Numbered from the stretch's first letter, positions 1-5,011 are shown. The stretch: DNA of 5,534 nt from Ventricola sp017626895 (GCA_017626895.1 JAGAHV010000119.1:1-5534); one strand, 5' to 3'. Notes: generated from the sequence alone by a model not told the origin. Numbers and translations are program-made.

Positions 1-759
1 ATGAAGTTCCTTGAAAACGACATCGACGATAAGGTATTCCTCAGATATATCAACAGGTTCTTGAAAGCGGGTGTCATGGAAGAAGGCAAGCTGTTCGAGG
101 TGGACAAAGGTACTCCACAGGGCGGACTTATCTCGCCTGTGCTGGCTAATGTTTACCTGCACTACGCCCTGGATATGTGGATTGAGAAATCAGTGATGTC
201 CAAATTGAAAGGGTGGGCCAAATACGTAAGATACGCTGACGATTTCCTCATGGTATTCCAGTACGAGGAGGACGCAGTAAGCGTAATGAATGCCCTGCCG
301 GGGCGACTGGGGAAATTCAAACTTGAAGTTGCGCCGGAAAAGACGCGGGTACTTCCATTCGGAAGAAATGACCGCGATAACAACAGCTTTGACTTCCTCG
401 GATTCACATTCTACGAGGCCAAAACTCGCAAGGGTGGATTCCGAGTGGGAATCAAAACAAGTAGCAAGAAACTGAAGCAGAAGAGAAAGGCGCTCAAACA
501 GTGGGCTAAGGAACATATGCATGATCCGGTGGCCAATACCTTGATGCGACTTGACCAGAAGTTGAGAGGGCATTGCCAATACTATGGAGTAAATGGAAAC
601 TTTGTTTCTCTCAGGAATTTCTACTACTATGCACGCTGCACGATGTTAAAGGTTCTCAGGCGCCGTGGTCAAAAGCACAGGATGACATGGGCAAAGATGA
701 ATGAACTCTGGCCCATGTACATTTCGCGGCCAACGATTATGGTGCAAATCTGGTATTAG
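1..759 (+). CDS. ltrA: Group II intron reverse transcriptase/maturase, C-terminal part (5' truncated by window edge)
   Basis: This is the intron-encoded protein of a group II intron. It helps splice the intron RNA and copies it into DNA during retrohoming. Visible landmarks are GTPQGG at residues 37-42, the catalytic YADD at 78-81 (metal-binding Asp pair), DFLGF at 131-135, and a maturase (domain X) segment with LRGH at 188-191 followed by GNF and a basic RRRGQK stretch. The frame ends at TAG 757-759, only 18 bases before ribozyme domain V, the usual layout. There is no H-N-H endonuclease domain after the maturase, so it belongs to the endonuclease-lacking bacterial type. Family members are about 400-600 residues long, and the first residues here already match the middle of the RT domain. 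The ATG at base 1 is therefore very probably internal, with the N-terminus lying outside the window. No frameshift or lost catalytic residue is seen in the visible part. Confidence 0.93.
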   Translation: MKFLENDIDDKVFLRYINRFLKAGVMEEGKLFEVDKGTPQGGLISPVLANVYLHYALDMWIEKSVMSKLKGWAKYVRYADDFLMVFQYEEDAVSVMNALPGRLGKFKLEVAPEKTRVLPFGRNDRDNNSFDFLGFTFYEAKTRKGGFRVGIKTSSKKLKQKRKALKQWAKEHMHDPVANTLMRLDQKLRGHCQYYGVNGNFVSLRNFYYYARCTMLKVLRRRGQKHRMTWAKMNELWPMYISRPTIMVQIWY

Positions 760-777
760 AGATAAAGACTCTTCGAG

Positions 778-850
778 GAGCCGTATGCCCAAATAGGGCC
801 CGTACGGATCTGTGAGGGGTGCGAGGGCGCAAGCCCTCCATCTACTCGAC
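778..850 (+). ncRNA. Group II intron domains V and VI (ribozyme core and branch-point helix)
   Basis: Domain V is 778-810. GAGCCGTATG pairs with CGTACGGATC, with one G-A mismatch near the base of the helix. A two-base CC bulge lies on the 3' side, and a short CCC/GGG upper stem carries an AAATA loop. The AGC catalytic triad (779-781) is present. Domain VI is 814-847. GAGGGC (823-828) pairs with GCCCTC (833-838) around a GCAA tetraloop. A lower helix pairs 814-821 with 839-847, and A844 is left unpaired as the branch-point adenosine. The seven-base distance from A844 to the end fits known group II introns. The pairing was done by eye. Confidence 0.85.
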
Positions 851-1448
851 AGCCCTGACACAAGGCTCTTTAATTGCTACCGTACGGGGCGAAATATTGA
901 TGGCATCACGTAAATATCCTTTGATTATTCGCGGATCTGAATTAGTAGAAGTATCCAGCGGAATCATAACAGCTACATCGCGATCAACGATATCATCCTT
1001 AATCGTAAACAGTGGCTGGATGAAGCTGATCAGGCGTTCTCAGAAGATTTTGGAAGATACACGGACCGGACGAAATGAGGATGTCGCCGCCGGCCTGGAT
1101 GAAATCAGATCAGAACAATATGCGCCGCAGCTGTCCGATTATGAGCGGTCTCTCCGGGCGGTTATAAAGTACGCCTACCTGGCGGCCGCCTGTGAGCGCA
1201 TTCAGATGGATGAACTGCCGGGCGGAAAGGGAATTGCGGCTGTTGCCTGTATTCCTGCTGAACTGTCCAGGCTCTCTGTCATGGTTGTTGAGTTAAAAGG
1301 AAACAAAGCAGCAGGAGGGGCGATTGCACAGATAAAAGAGAAGCAATACCCGGCAAAACTGAAACCCTATGCAGGGCAGCTCCTCCTGGTTGGAATGAAC
1401 TATGATGAAAAGACGGGTCGATTCACCTGCCTGATTGAAAAAGAATGA
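851..1448 (+). pseudogene. C-terminal remnant of an AAA-ATPase/PD-(D/E)XK nuclease-like protein (DUF1703 type)
   Basis: The open frame begins artificially inside the intron (GTG 819), so the usable part starts after the splice site. An internal ATG exists at 900 with only a weak GGGG upstream. From about 1000 onward the protein matches the linker and nuclease end of DUF1703 proteins: GWMKLIRRSQKILEDT, then EQYAPQ, SLRAVIKYAY, an ELPGGKG turn, VVELKGNK, AIAQIKEKQYP, LLLVGMNYDEKTG and a final IEKE. Intact relatives are roughly 500-600 residues and start with a P-loop ATPase domain, which is absent here. In the nuclease core the family pattern G-I-A-D-V reads G-I-A-A-V (Ala codon 1239-1241), while the E-x-K of ELK (1290-1298) is kept. 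Loss of that Asp predicts no nuclease activity. Either the intron split the gene and the 5' exon lies to the left, or this is a stranded fragment. Family assignment is from memory of the motif pattern. Confidence 0.7.
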
Positions 1449-1464
1449 AATGCGCTTTATCGAT

Positions 1465-1508
1465 CTCCTATCTCTGCCTGGGACAGAATCCAGGGGCAGG
1501 GATAGGAG
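1465..1508 (+). terminator. Large imperfect hairpin, possible terminator of the remnant gene
   Basis: CTCCTATCTCTGCCTGG (1465-1481) pairs with 1490-1508 around loop GACAGAAT. There is a two-base GG bulge in the 3' arm and one mismatch (A-G/T-G type). It begins 16 bases after the remnant stop codon, the right place for a terminator. However, the following AGCGTTATTGTC is only mildly T-rich, so efficient intrinsic termination is doubtful. It might instead be the scar or end structure of a lost mobile element. Confidence 0.4.
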
Positions 1509-1583
1509 AGCGTTATTGTCTTGCCGGGCACTTTTCTTTAGGGAAGATGTTCAGACGGAGGTTCAATGGCAGGTATGGAAAAA

Positions 1584-1596
1584 GATACCAGGTATC
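1584..1596. promoter_or_regulatory. Perfect dyad GATACC-A-GGTATC, candidate operator
   Basis: A 13-base perfect palindrome ends 14 bases upstream of the -35 box of the promoter at 1611-1639, which places it around -50 to -62 from the expected start. That spacing suits a regulator site for the HxlR protein encoded downstream or for another factor. The role is inference from position and symmetry only. Confidence 0.3.
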
Positions 1597-1610
1597 ATGA
1601 AAAATCGTAC

Positions 1611-1639
1611 TTGTCTCGTTGCTGACGAGGTCGTATAAT
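1611..1639 (+). promoter_or_regulatory. Sigma-A-type promoter of the FMN-protein/HxlR/radical SAM operon
   Basis: TTGTCT (1611-1616) and a perfect TATAAT (1634-1639) are separated by 17 bases. The predicted start is near 1646, giving a leader of about 125 bases before ATG 1771. Nothing else of comparable quality is seen between the left remnant and the first gene. The spacer contains its own dyad, CTCGT-TGCTG-ACGAG (1615-1629), which could be part of a repressor site. Confidence 0.7.
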
Positions 1640-1644
1640 TGTAC
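1633..1644. promoter_or_regulatory. Imperfect dyad GTATAATTGTAC over the -10 box, candidate HxlR operator
   Basis: Ten of twelve bases are symmetric about the central AATT, with GTA and TAC ends. The site covers the -10 box, so bound protein would block RNA polymerase. HxlR-type regulators are commonly autoregulatory and several bind near their own core promoter, and the second gene of this operon is an HxlR protein. Because the dyad contains TATAAT, some of the symmetry may simply reflect the promoter element. Confidence 0.3.
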
Positions 1645-1658
1645 CGGTTTAAGAAAAT

Positions 1659-1675
1659 GTCCTTTATTCAAGGAC
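1659..1675 (+). other. Small leader hairpin GTCCTT-TATTC-AAGGAC
   Basis: A perfect six-pair stem with a five-base loop lies about 13 bases after the predicted transcription start. It may stabilise the 5' end of the mRNA. It is not followed by a T-run, so it is not a terminator. No known riboswitch pattern was recognised in the remainder of the leader (1676-1754). Confidence 0.35.
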
Positions 1676-1770
1676 TGTTCCTGCCATGGACGGTTGTTAA
1701 TTCCGGGCTGGAACAAAGCTGCATCGGCCGAAGATCAACATTGAGAAACAAAATAAGGAGGAGATTAACG

Positions 1771-2172
1771 ATGACCAATGCTGAAAAAGTACACGAGTTT
1801 CTGAACAAGGCACAGACGTTCTATTTTCTGACGACAGACGGAGATCAGCCGAAAGGCCGTCCCTTTGGCTTCCAGATGCTGGTGGATGACACCCTGTATT
1901 TTGGCTGCGGAACCTTTAAAAACGTCTATAAGCAGCTGACGGCCAATCCCAAGGTTGAAGTGCTGGCGGTTTGCGGCGGAGAGTTCATGCGCTACGATGG
2001 AACGGCCAAAATTGTCAGGGATGCGGCGCTGCTTGAAAAAGTACGGGAGGCAATGCCGCAGATTATGGCCCTGTACGATAAAAACGGCTGGGAAATGGGC
2101 CTGTTCTGCCTGGAAAACGGTCATGCGGAGATCCGGGGCATGATGGACCTGAAGGAAGAATTTGACGTCTGA
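1771..2172 (+). CDS. Pyridoxamine 5'-phosphate oxidase-like (FMN split-barrel) protein, 133 aa
   Basis: This is a small cytosolic protein of the PNPOx-like split-barrel fold. Such proteins usually bind FMN, or sometimes F420 or heme, as a dimer and act as oxidoreductases or cofactor binders. Features in order: an N-terminal helix with VHEFLNKAQTFYFLTT (7-22), a strand-turn KGRPFG (28-33), the strand LYFGCGT (42-48), the FKNVYKQLTANPKVEVLAV stretch (49-67) typical of the family, and a helical C-terminal region. The length fits the short single-domain type. The start is ATG 1771, chosen because AAGGAGGAG (1755-1763) sits seven bases upstream. The frame is open back to 1639 but has no ribosome site there. 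It is the first gene after the promoter at 1611-1639, and its TGA overlaps the ATG of the HxlR gene. True pyridoxal synthesis is unlikely at this size. The substrate is unknown. Confidence 0.88.
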   Translation: MTNAEKVHEFLNKAQTFYFLTTDGDQPKGRPFGFQMLVDDTLYFGCGTFKNVYKQLTANPKVEVLAVCGGEFMRYDGTAKIVRDAALLEKVREAMPQIMALYDKNGWEMGLFCLENGHAEIRGMMDLKEEFDV

Positions 2173-2522
2173 TGAGCACCCAGTCAACGATGGAGGAGCG
2201 CTTTGGCAAATGTCCATATGCCACGGCGCAGAGCCTGATTTCCGGAAAATGGGCTGTCCTGATCCTGCTTTATCTGGAAGAGGGCCCGATCCGGTTTAAT
2301 GAACTGCTGAGAAAGATGCCGAAAATGACGCATGCGACACTGTCGGTGCAGCTGAAGTCGCTTGAGGAGAACGGGCTGGTCCGGCGGGTTCAGTATGAGG
2401 ATATTCCGCCGCGGGTTGAATATTCCCTTACGGACATTGGACGAAAGTTTCACCCTGTTGTTGCGGCAATGGAAGTCTGGGGAAAGGAATATATCGCCAG
2501 AATGCAGGAAGAAAACAAATGA
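2172..2522 (+). CDS. HxlR-family winged-helix transcriptional regulator, 116 aa
   Basis: This is a dimeric DNA-binding regulator of the HxlR family, whose members often sense aldehydes, quinones, hypochlorite or disulfide stress (for example HypR and YodB). It opens with a Cys at position 14 followed by Pro-Tyr, then ISGKW (23-27), a core conserved across the family. Next come the helix FNELLRKM (42-49), a recognition helix around residues 53-66, a wing at 71-84 containing PPRVEYSLT, and a C-terminal dimer helix with MEVWGKEYI. Length is normal for the family. Its ATG shares bases with the TGA of the upstream gene (TGATG), and the nearest AAGGAAG is a loose 13 bases away, so translation is probably coupled. 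Its stop overlaps the next start (ATGA). C14 occupies the place of the redox-sensing Cys in HypR-type proteins, so thiol sensing is plausible but not shown. Likely targets are its own operon and perhaps the nitroreductase. Confidence 0.93.
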   Translation: MSTQSTMEERFGKCPYATAQSLISGKWAVLILLYLEEGPIRFNELLRKMPKMTHATLSVQLKSLEENGLVRRVQYEDIPPRVEYSLTDIGRKFHPVVAAMEVWGKEYIARMQEENK

Positions 2523-3412
2523 ACCTGACCGGAATTGTCTACAGACCGCCGTATGAGGCCAATTCACTGCTTTTGCAGGTGACACTTGGATGCAGTCATA
2601 ACAAATGCACCTTCTGCACGATGTATCCGGATGTCCCGTTCCGGGTCTGCCCAATGGACCAGGTGGAAGCGGATATTGAGGAGGCAGCCTGCGTCTGTCC
2701 GAATGTCACACGGGTATTTCTGGAACACGGAGATGCTTTTGTGCTTTCCGCAGATCGTCTTTTGCAGATTGCAGACATCATCCACCGGAAACTGCCCCGG
2801 GTTGAGACCATTGCCATGTACGCTTCCATCAAAAACATTCGGGCCAAAACGGATGAGGAACTCCGTCAGCTCCGGTCCGCGGGCATAAACGGGCTGGATA
2901 TCGGCGTGGAAAGCGGCCTGGACGCAGCGCTTTCTTATATGAACAAGGGTCATACAGCGGATGAGGCACGGGAGCAGCTGCTTCGCCTGACCGGAGCCGG
3001 AATGGATTACAGCTTCAATGCGATTCTGGGATGCGGCGGGGCGGACCTTTGGCGGGAAAACGCCGATGCGACAGCGGACCTGATCAACGCCGTTCAGCCG
3101 CATCTGCTGTTCATCGGGACCCTTCATGCAGAACCGGGATGCCGGCTGTATCAGGACATGCGGAGCGGGGCGTTCAGGGAATGCACCATCGGGCAGCTGC
3201 TGGATGAGCAGAAACGGCTCATTGGCCGCCTGGAACTCAAAGACACCTATTACTTCGGCTCGCATCCATCCAACGTTGTTCCCATGCAGGGCAGACTGCC
3301 GGAGCAGAAACAGGCCATGATTGAGGCCGTGCGGGAAACGCGGGAACAATACCGGACGCATCTGGATGAATACCCGGTTCGGGGCGGAGAAGGCTCCATC
3401 CTGAACCGGTAA
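2519..3412 (+). CDS. Radical SAM protein, 297 aa
   Basis: Radical SAM enzymes cleave S-adenosylmethionine at a [4Fe-4S] cluster to make a 5'-deoxyadenosyl radical. The cluster motif is C25-x4-C30-x2-C33 (GCSHNKCTFC), a longer first spacing than the classical Cx3Cx2C. I have seen this form in a COG1032/Elp3-like branch starting GCSxNxCTFC. Further landmarks are VFLEHGDAF (66-74, SAM-contact Gly-Asp region), GLDIGVESG (125-133), MNKGHT (141-146) and GMDYSFNAILGCGG. There is no B12-binding domain and no SPASM-type Cys-rich C-terminus, so it is a single-domain enzyme. ATG 2519 lies inside the HxlR stop region (ATGA overlap) with AGGA at 2506-2509, implying tight co-expression. Substrate and reaction are unknown. 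Family members are often annotated only as radical SAM protein. The gene context suggests a redox or small-molecule modification role (inference). Confidence 0.93.
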   Translation: MNLTGIVYRPPYEANSLLLQVTLGCSHNKCTFCTMYPDVPFRVCPMDQVEADIEEAACVCPNVTRVFLEHGDAFVLSADRLLQIADIIHRKLPRVETIAMYASIKNIRAKTDEELRQLRSAGINGLDIGVESGLDAALSYMNKGHTADEAREQLLRLTGAGMDYSFNAILGCGGADLWRENADATADLINAVQPHLLFIGTLHAEPGCRLYQDMRSGAFRECTIGQLLDEQKRLIGRLELKDTYYFGSHPSNVVPMQGRLPEQKQAMIEAVRETREQYRTHLDEYPVRGGEGSILNR

Positions 3413-3420
3413 AAACGGGT

Positions 3421-3466
3421 TTCCCTGCCGTGCGGAATGGTTCTGCCGGAACGGCATGACAGGGAA
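3421..3466 (+). other. Hairpin after the radical SAM gene
   Basis: TTCCCTG (3421-3427) pairs with CAGGGAA (3460-3466), and an inner CCGT/ACGG (3428-3431/3451-3454) helps close it. It starts eight bases after the stop codon, but no T-run follows (TGGGAAG), so it is more likely an mRNA 3' end protector or partial attenuator than a terminator. The nitroreductase may therefore be read through from the operon. Confidence 0.4.
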
Positions 3467-3485
3467 TGGGAAGAAAACGATATCG

Positions 3486-3508
3486 GGCCAAACCGCATTG
3501 GTTTGGCC
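3486..3508 (+). other. Perfect 9-bp hairpin GGCCAAACC-GCATT-GGTTTGGCC
   Basis: All nine pairs are perfect around a five-base loop. No U-tract follows on either strand, so it does not look like a classical intrinsic terminator. Located 64 bases upstream of the nitroreductase ATG, it could be an RNA stability or processing element, or a DNA operator dyad. Confidence 0.5.
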
Positions 3509-3525
3509 GGGATGAACAAGGAAAA

Positions 3526-3550
3526 AGCAGTCCCCAAAGACCGGGCTGCT
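3526..3550 (+). other. Hairpin directly upstream of the nitroreductase ribosome binding site
   Basis: AGCAG (3526-3530) pairs with CTGCT (3546-3550) and CCC (3532-3534) with GGG (3543-3545), with T3531 bulged out. It ends seven bases before AGGAGG (3558-3563). It leaves the ribosome site exposed, so it may shield the mRNA 5' side or mark a processing point. No promoter of comparable strength to those elsewhere in the window is seen in 3413-3571. Confidence 0.35.
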
Positions 3551-3571
3551 CAATAAAAGGAGGATACGGTT

Positions 3572-4090
3572 ATGTCAGAAACACTTACGACTCTGAAGAA
3601 TCGCCGCAGCTGCCGGGCTTACAAGCCGGAGCATGTTGAAAAAGAAAAACTGGATGCAATCCTTGAAGCGGGAACGTATGCCGCAACCGGAATGGGCAAA
3701 CAGTCGCCGATCATTCTGGTGATTCGTGACCCGGAGGTCCGGAACTGCCTCATGAAGATCAATGCGGCAGCCATGGGTGTGGACATGGATCCCTTCTATG
3801 GGGCGCCGGAGCTGCTGGTGGTCCTGGCAAACAAGGATATTCCGACCTATGTGTACGATGGAAGCCTGGTCATGGGCAACATGATGAATGCCGCAGCAGA
3901 TCTGGGTGTGGCCAGCTGCTGGATTCATCGCGCCAAGGAAGAATTTGAGAGCGAAGAGGGAAAGGCCATCCTGAAAAAGCTGGGCATTGAAGGAAACTAT
4001 GAGGGCATTGGCAACCTGATTCTCGGCTATGCAGCCAAGCCGGCCGGAACCGCGGCACCGAGAAAAGCAAATTACGTATACACCGTGTAA
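3572..4090 (+). CDS. Nitroreductase-family FMN oxidoreductase, 172 aa
   Basis: Nitroreductase-fold proteins bind FMN at a dimer interface and reduce nitro compounds, quinones or other electrophiles with NAD(P)H. The N-terminal LKNRRSCRAY (8-17) is the FMN-phosphate-contacting Arg-Arg-Ser motif. AATGMGKQSP (37-46) matches the second flavin-contact loop. Further along are FYGAPELLVVLAN, a GNMMNAAADLGVASCWIH helix typical of the family, and a C-terminal GIGNLILGYAAKP. At 172 residues it is of the short type. The start is fixed by AGGAGG (3558-3563) eight bases before ATG. It lies 159 bases behind the radical SAM gene on the same strand, with hairpins between, and ends before a strong terminator. 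It is therefore either the last gene of the operon or separately expressed. Codon and base use resemble its neighbours. Its substrate cannot be deduced. HxlR regulators often control nitroreductase or azoreductase genes, which supports a shared stress function. Confidence 0.93.
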   Translation: MSETLTTLKNRRSCRAYKPEHVEKEKLDAILEAGTYAATGMGKQSPIILVIRDPEVRNCLMKINAAAMGVDMDPFYGAPELLVVLANKDIPTYVYDGSLVMGNMMNAAADLGVASCWIHRAKEEFESEEGKAILKKLGIEGNYEGIGNLILGYAAKPAGTAAPRKANYVYTV

Positions 4091-4097
4091 AGGCGGG

Positions 4098-4141
4098 CAG
4101 GACCAGTACCCGGCCGGCATCAGGCGCGGTCCTGTCGCGCC
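4098..4141 (+). other. Two overlapping, mutually exclusive hairpins in the nitroreductase 3' region
   Basis: CAGGACC (4098-4104) can pair with GGTCCTG (4128-4134), but GGCGCG (4123-4128) can alternatively pair with CGCGCC (4136-4141) around loop GTCCTGT. The two stems use the same bases, so only one can form at a time. No T-run follows. It may assist 3' end protection ahead of the terminator at 4173. Switch behaviour is only a possibility. Confidence 0.3.
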
Positions 4142-4172
4142 GGCGAAACAATGAACTGAATGAACCGATATG

Positions 4173-4202
4173 AAATGGCACATCCCGGGGATGTGCCATT
4201 TT
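4173..4202 (+). terminator. Strong bidirectional intrinsic terminator between convergent genes
   Basis: AAATGGCACATCC (4173-4185) pairs perfectly with GGATGTGCCATTT (4189-4201) around a CGG loop, giving 13 pairs, and TTTT (4199-4202) closes the + strand side. On the - strand the same stem ends in TTTC. It sits 83 bases after the nitroreductase stop and 58 bases beyond the TetR stop, so it can end both transcripts. Confidence 0.85.
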
Positions 4203-4259
4203 GCGCTCCAGGCAGACCATACTTTTGTCAGCCGGAGAGGCAAGTCCGTGAAATGGCGC

Positions 4260-4853
4260 TTACCCCTCCGCGGGAATGAAGGCGGGCATGCCGGAGGGCA
4301 CCTGCAAAAGGATACCGGCCAGTAATTGAGCGGCTCGTTCCTCAGATAGATCACTGCTCAGCGACCAGCGGAGGATGAACGCGGCCAGTCCGCCGGAAAC
4401 ATATTCGTAAAACAGGCGGAGCTTCTCCGAATCCTGCAGATTGAAAAATGAAATTGCGTTTGTCAGAATCTGCGCAAAGATCAGGTCTGTCAGTTCCCGC
4501 AGCAATTTCCCGTTGTCTCCTTTCGCCGTGACAACGATCAGTTCTCTGACCCCGGAAACGCCTGCAATGATTTTCCTGGCATAGGCCATGACCGTCTCCC
4601 GGTTCAGCAGGGAAGCGTCATGAATAACCGGAAGCAATGCCTCACGAATTCGTTCCGCGGCCTGGGCGACGATCTGGTCGTACAGGTCTTCCTTATACCC
4701 GTAATGCTGATAAAACGCGTTCCGGCTGATGCCTGCCTCATCGCAGATTTCACTGACCGTGATTGCTTTCAGATCTCTCAATTGAAGCAGATGGAGCAGG
4801 GCATTCTGGAGCCGTTCCTGTGTTTTCAGGAAGCGTTGGTCTGTCACGTTCAT
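4260..4853 (-). CDS. TetR/AcrR-family transcriptional regulator, 197 aa
   Basis: This is a one-component repressor-type regulator: an N-terminal helix-turn-helix and a C-terminal all-helical ligand/dimer domain. The DNA-binding part is clear: RLQNALLHLLQL (14-25), ITVSEICDEAGISRNAFYQHY (31-51) with the usual Phe-Tyr-x-His-Tyr, then KEDLYDQI. The C-terminal part includes FYEYVSGGLAAFILRW and a final helix, resembling the TetR_C_8-like group (family memory, not tested). The start at 4853 is chosen because GAGGAGG (read on the - strand, 4868-4862) lies eight bases upstream. An in-frame ATG at 4877 would add eight residues but has no ribosome site. Length is typical. The gene converges on the nitroreductase and has its own - strand promoter (4982-5009) within a divergent control region, so it probably regulates itself and something on the + strand to the right. 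The ligand is unknown. Confidence 0.92.
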   Translation of the reverse strand: MNVTDQRFLKTQERLQNALLHLLQLRDLKAITVSEICDEAGISRNAFYQHYGYKEDLYDQIVAQAAERIREALLPVIHDASLLNRETVMAYARKIIAGVSGVRELIVVTAKGDNGKLLRELTDLIFAQILTNAISFFNLQDSEKLRLFYEYVSGGLAAFILRWSLSSDLSEERAAQLLAGILLQVPSGMPAFIPAEG

Positions 4854-4867
4854 GAGTCGTTCCTCCT

Positions 4868-4900
4868 CAGGCCTCATTTTTGGCTTTTGCCGGAGGCCTG
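4868..4900 (-). promoter_or_regulatory. Perfect 8-bp inverted repeat abutting the tetR-type gene's ribosome site
   Basis: CAGGCCTC (4868-4875) and GAGGCCTG (4893-4900) are perfect complements, and within the loop GGC/GCC can add three more pairs around TTTT (AAAA in the RNA). In the - strand mRNA the second arm touches the first G of GAGGAGG, so folding would sit directly against the ribosome site and could modulate translation. It could also be a DNA operator. Confidence 0.45.
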
Positions 4901-4922
4901 GATTTGCTATTCTTTCGCTCTG

Positions 4923-4974
4923 CGGCAGGGCAACTCCGATCTGATCCGAATTCGGATCTTTCGGCACGCTGCCG
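4923..4974 (-). promoter_or_regulatory. Nested inverted repeat in the tetR-type leader, core GATCCGAATTCGGATC
   Basis: The core 4943-4958 is a perfect 16-base palindrome. Outside it CCGA (4936-4939) faces TCGG (4961-4964), and further out CGGCAG (4923-4928) faces CTGCCG (4969-4974), making a three-tier stem with small internal loops. It lies just downstream of the expected - strand start (near 4975). A repressor bound to the core palindrome could block elongation, and as RNA the whole could fold into one long hairpin. It is the most symmetric element near the regulator, hence the best candidate autoregulatory operator. Confidence 0.5.
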
Positions 4975-4981
4975 GACGGAA

Positions 4982-5009
4982 ATTGTAACTTGACATAGCT
5001 AAATGACAA
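4982..5009 (-). promoter_or_regulatory. Promoter of the TetR-family gene
   Basis: On the - strand TTGTCA (5009-5004) and TACAAT (4987-4982) are separated by 16 bases, each matching consensus in five of six positions. The expected start is near 4975, giving a leader of roughly 120 bases to the ATG at 4853. Confidence 0.6.
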
Positions 5010-5011
5010 GT
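4988..5011. promoter_or_regulatory. Inverted repeat ACTTGACAT-N6-ATGACAAGT covering both divergent -35 boxes
   Basis: The nine-base arms match in eight positions around the spacer AGCTAA. Each arm contains the -35 box of one of the two opposing promoters, so one bound dimer would shut both. Part of the symmetry is expected simply because two -35 boxes face each other. A further TGTAAC direct repeat (4984-4989 and 5011-5016) flanks it. Confidence 0.4.

Larger units (their letters stand above)
1..850 (+). mobile_element. Group II intron, 3' portion
   Basis: The intron consists here of the maturase reading frame plus the 3' ribozyme domains. The left end (5' splice site, domains I-III and the start of domain IV) is outside the window. 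The right end is placed after C850, because domain VI ends there with the usual terminal AY dinucleotide (AC at 849-850), and the bulged branch-point A844 is the seventh base from the end. Boundary precision is a few bases. The intact RT motifs and intact domain V suggest it may still be active, but the missing 5' part prevents a firm statement. Confidence 0.85.

Noticed and set aside
819..850. GTG at 819 as start of the downstream protein
   Set aside because: It lies inside domain VI of the group II intron, which is spliced out; the open frame there is accidental.
947..1078. Alternative + frame without start codon overlapping the nuclease remnant, protein-like in composition
   Set aside because: It has no start codon or ribosome site, I recognise no family, and the overlapping frame carries the DUF1703 pattern from about base 1000 onward. 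A frameshifted fragment of another gene before base 1000 cannot be fully excluded.
1566..1625. 19-codon frame with GGAGG four bases upstream, ending in the promoter region
   Set aside because: Ribosome-site spacing is too short, the frame overlaps a palindrome and the -35 box, and no promoter is seen for it.
1639..1770. Upstream extension of the FMN-protein frame
   Set aside because: It would start within the -10 box and has no ribosome site, while ATG 1771 has an excellent one and fits family length.
3486..3508. Perfect hairpin as an intrinsic terminator of the radical SAM gene
   Set aside because: No T-run follows on the + strand, nor directly on the - strand.
2564..3553. 329-codon frame on the - strand opposite the radical SAM gene
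   Set aside because: It is a shadow of a confident gene. Its translation shows no family motif and has a composition typical of antisense frames.
3575..4354. 259-codon - strand frame opposite the nitroreductase
   Set aside because: It crosses the strong terminator hairpin and the end of the TetR gene, and has no recognisable protein pattern.
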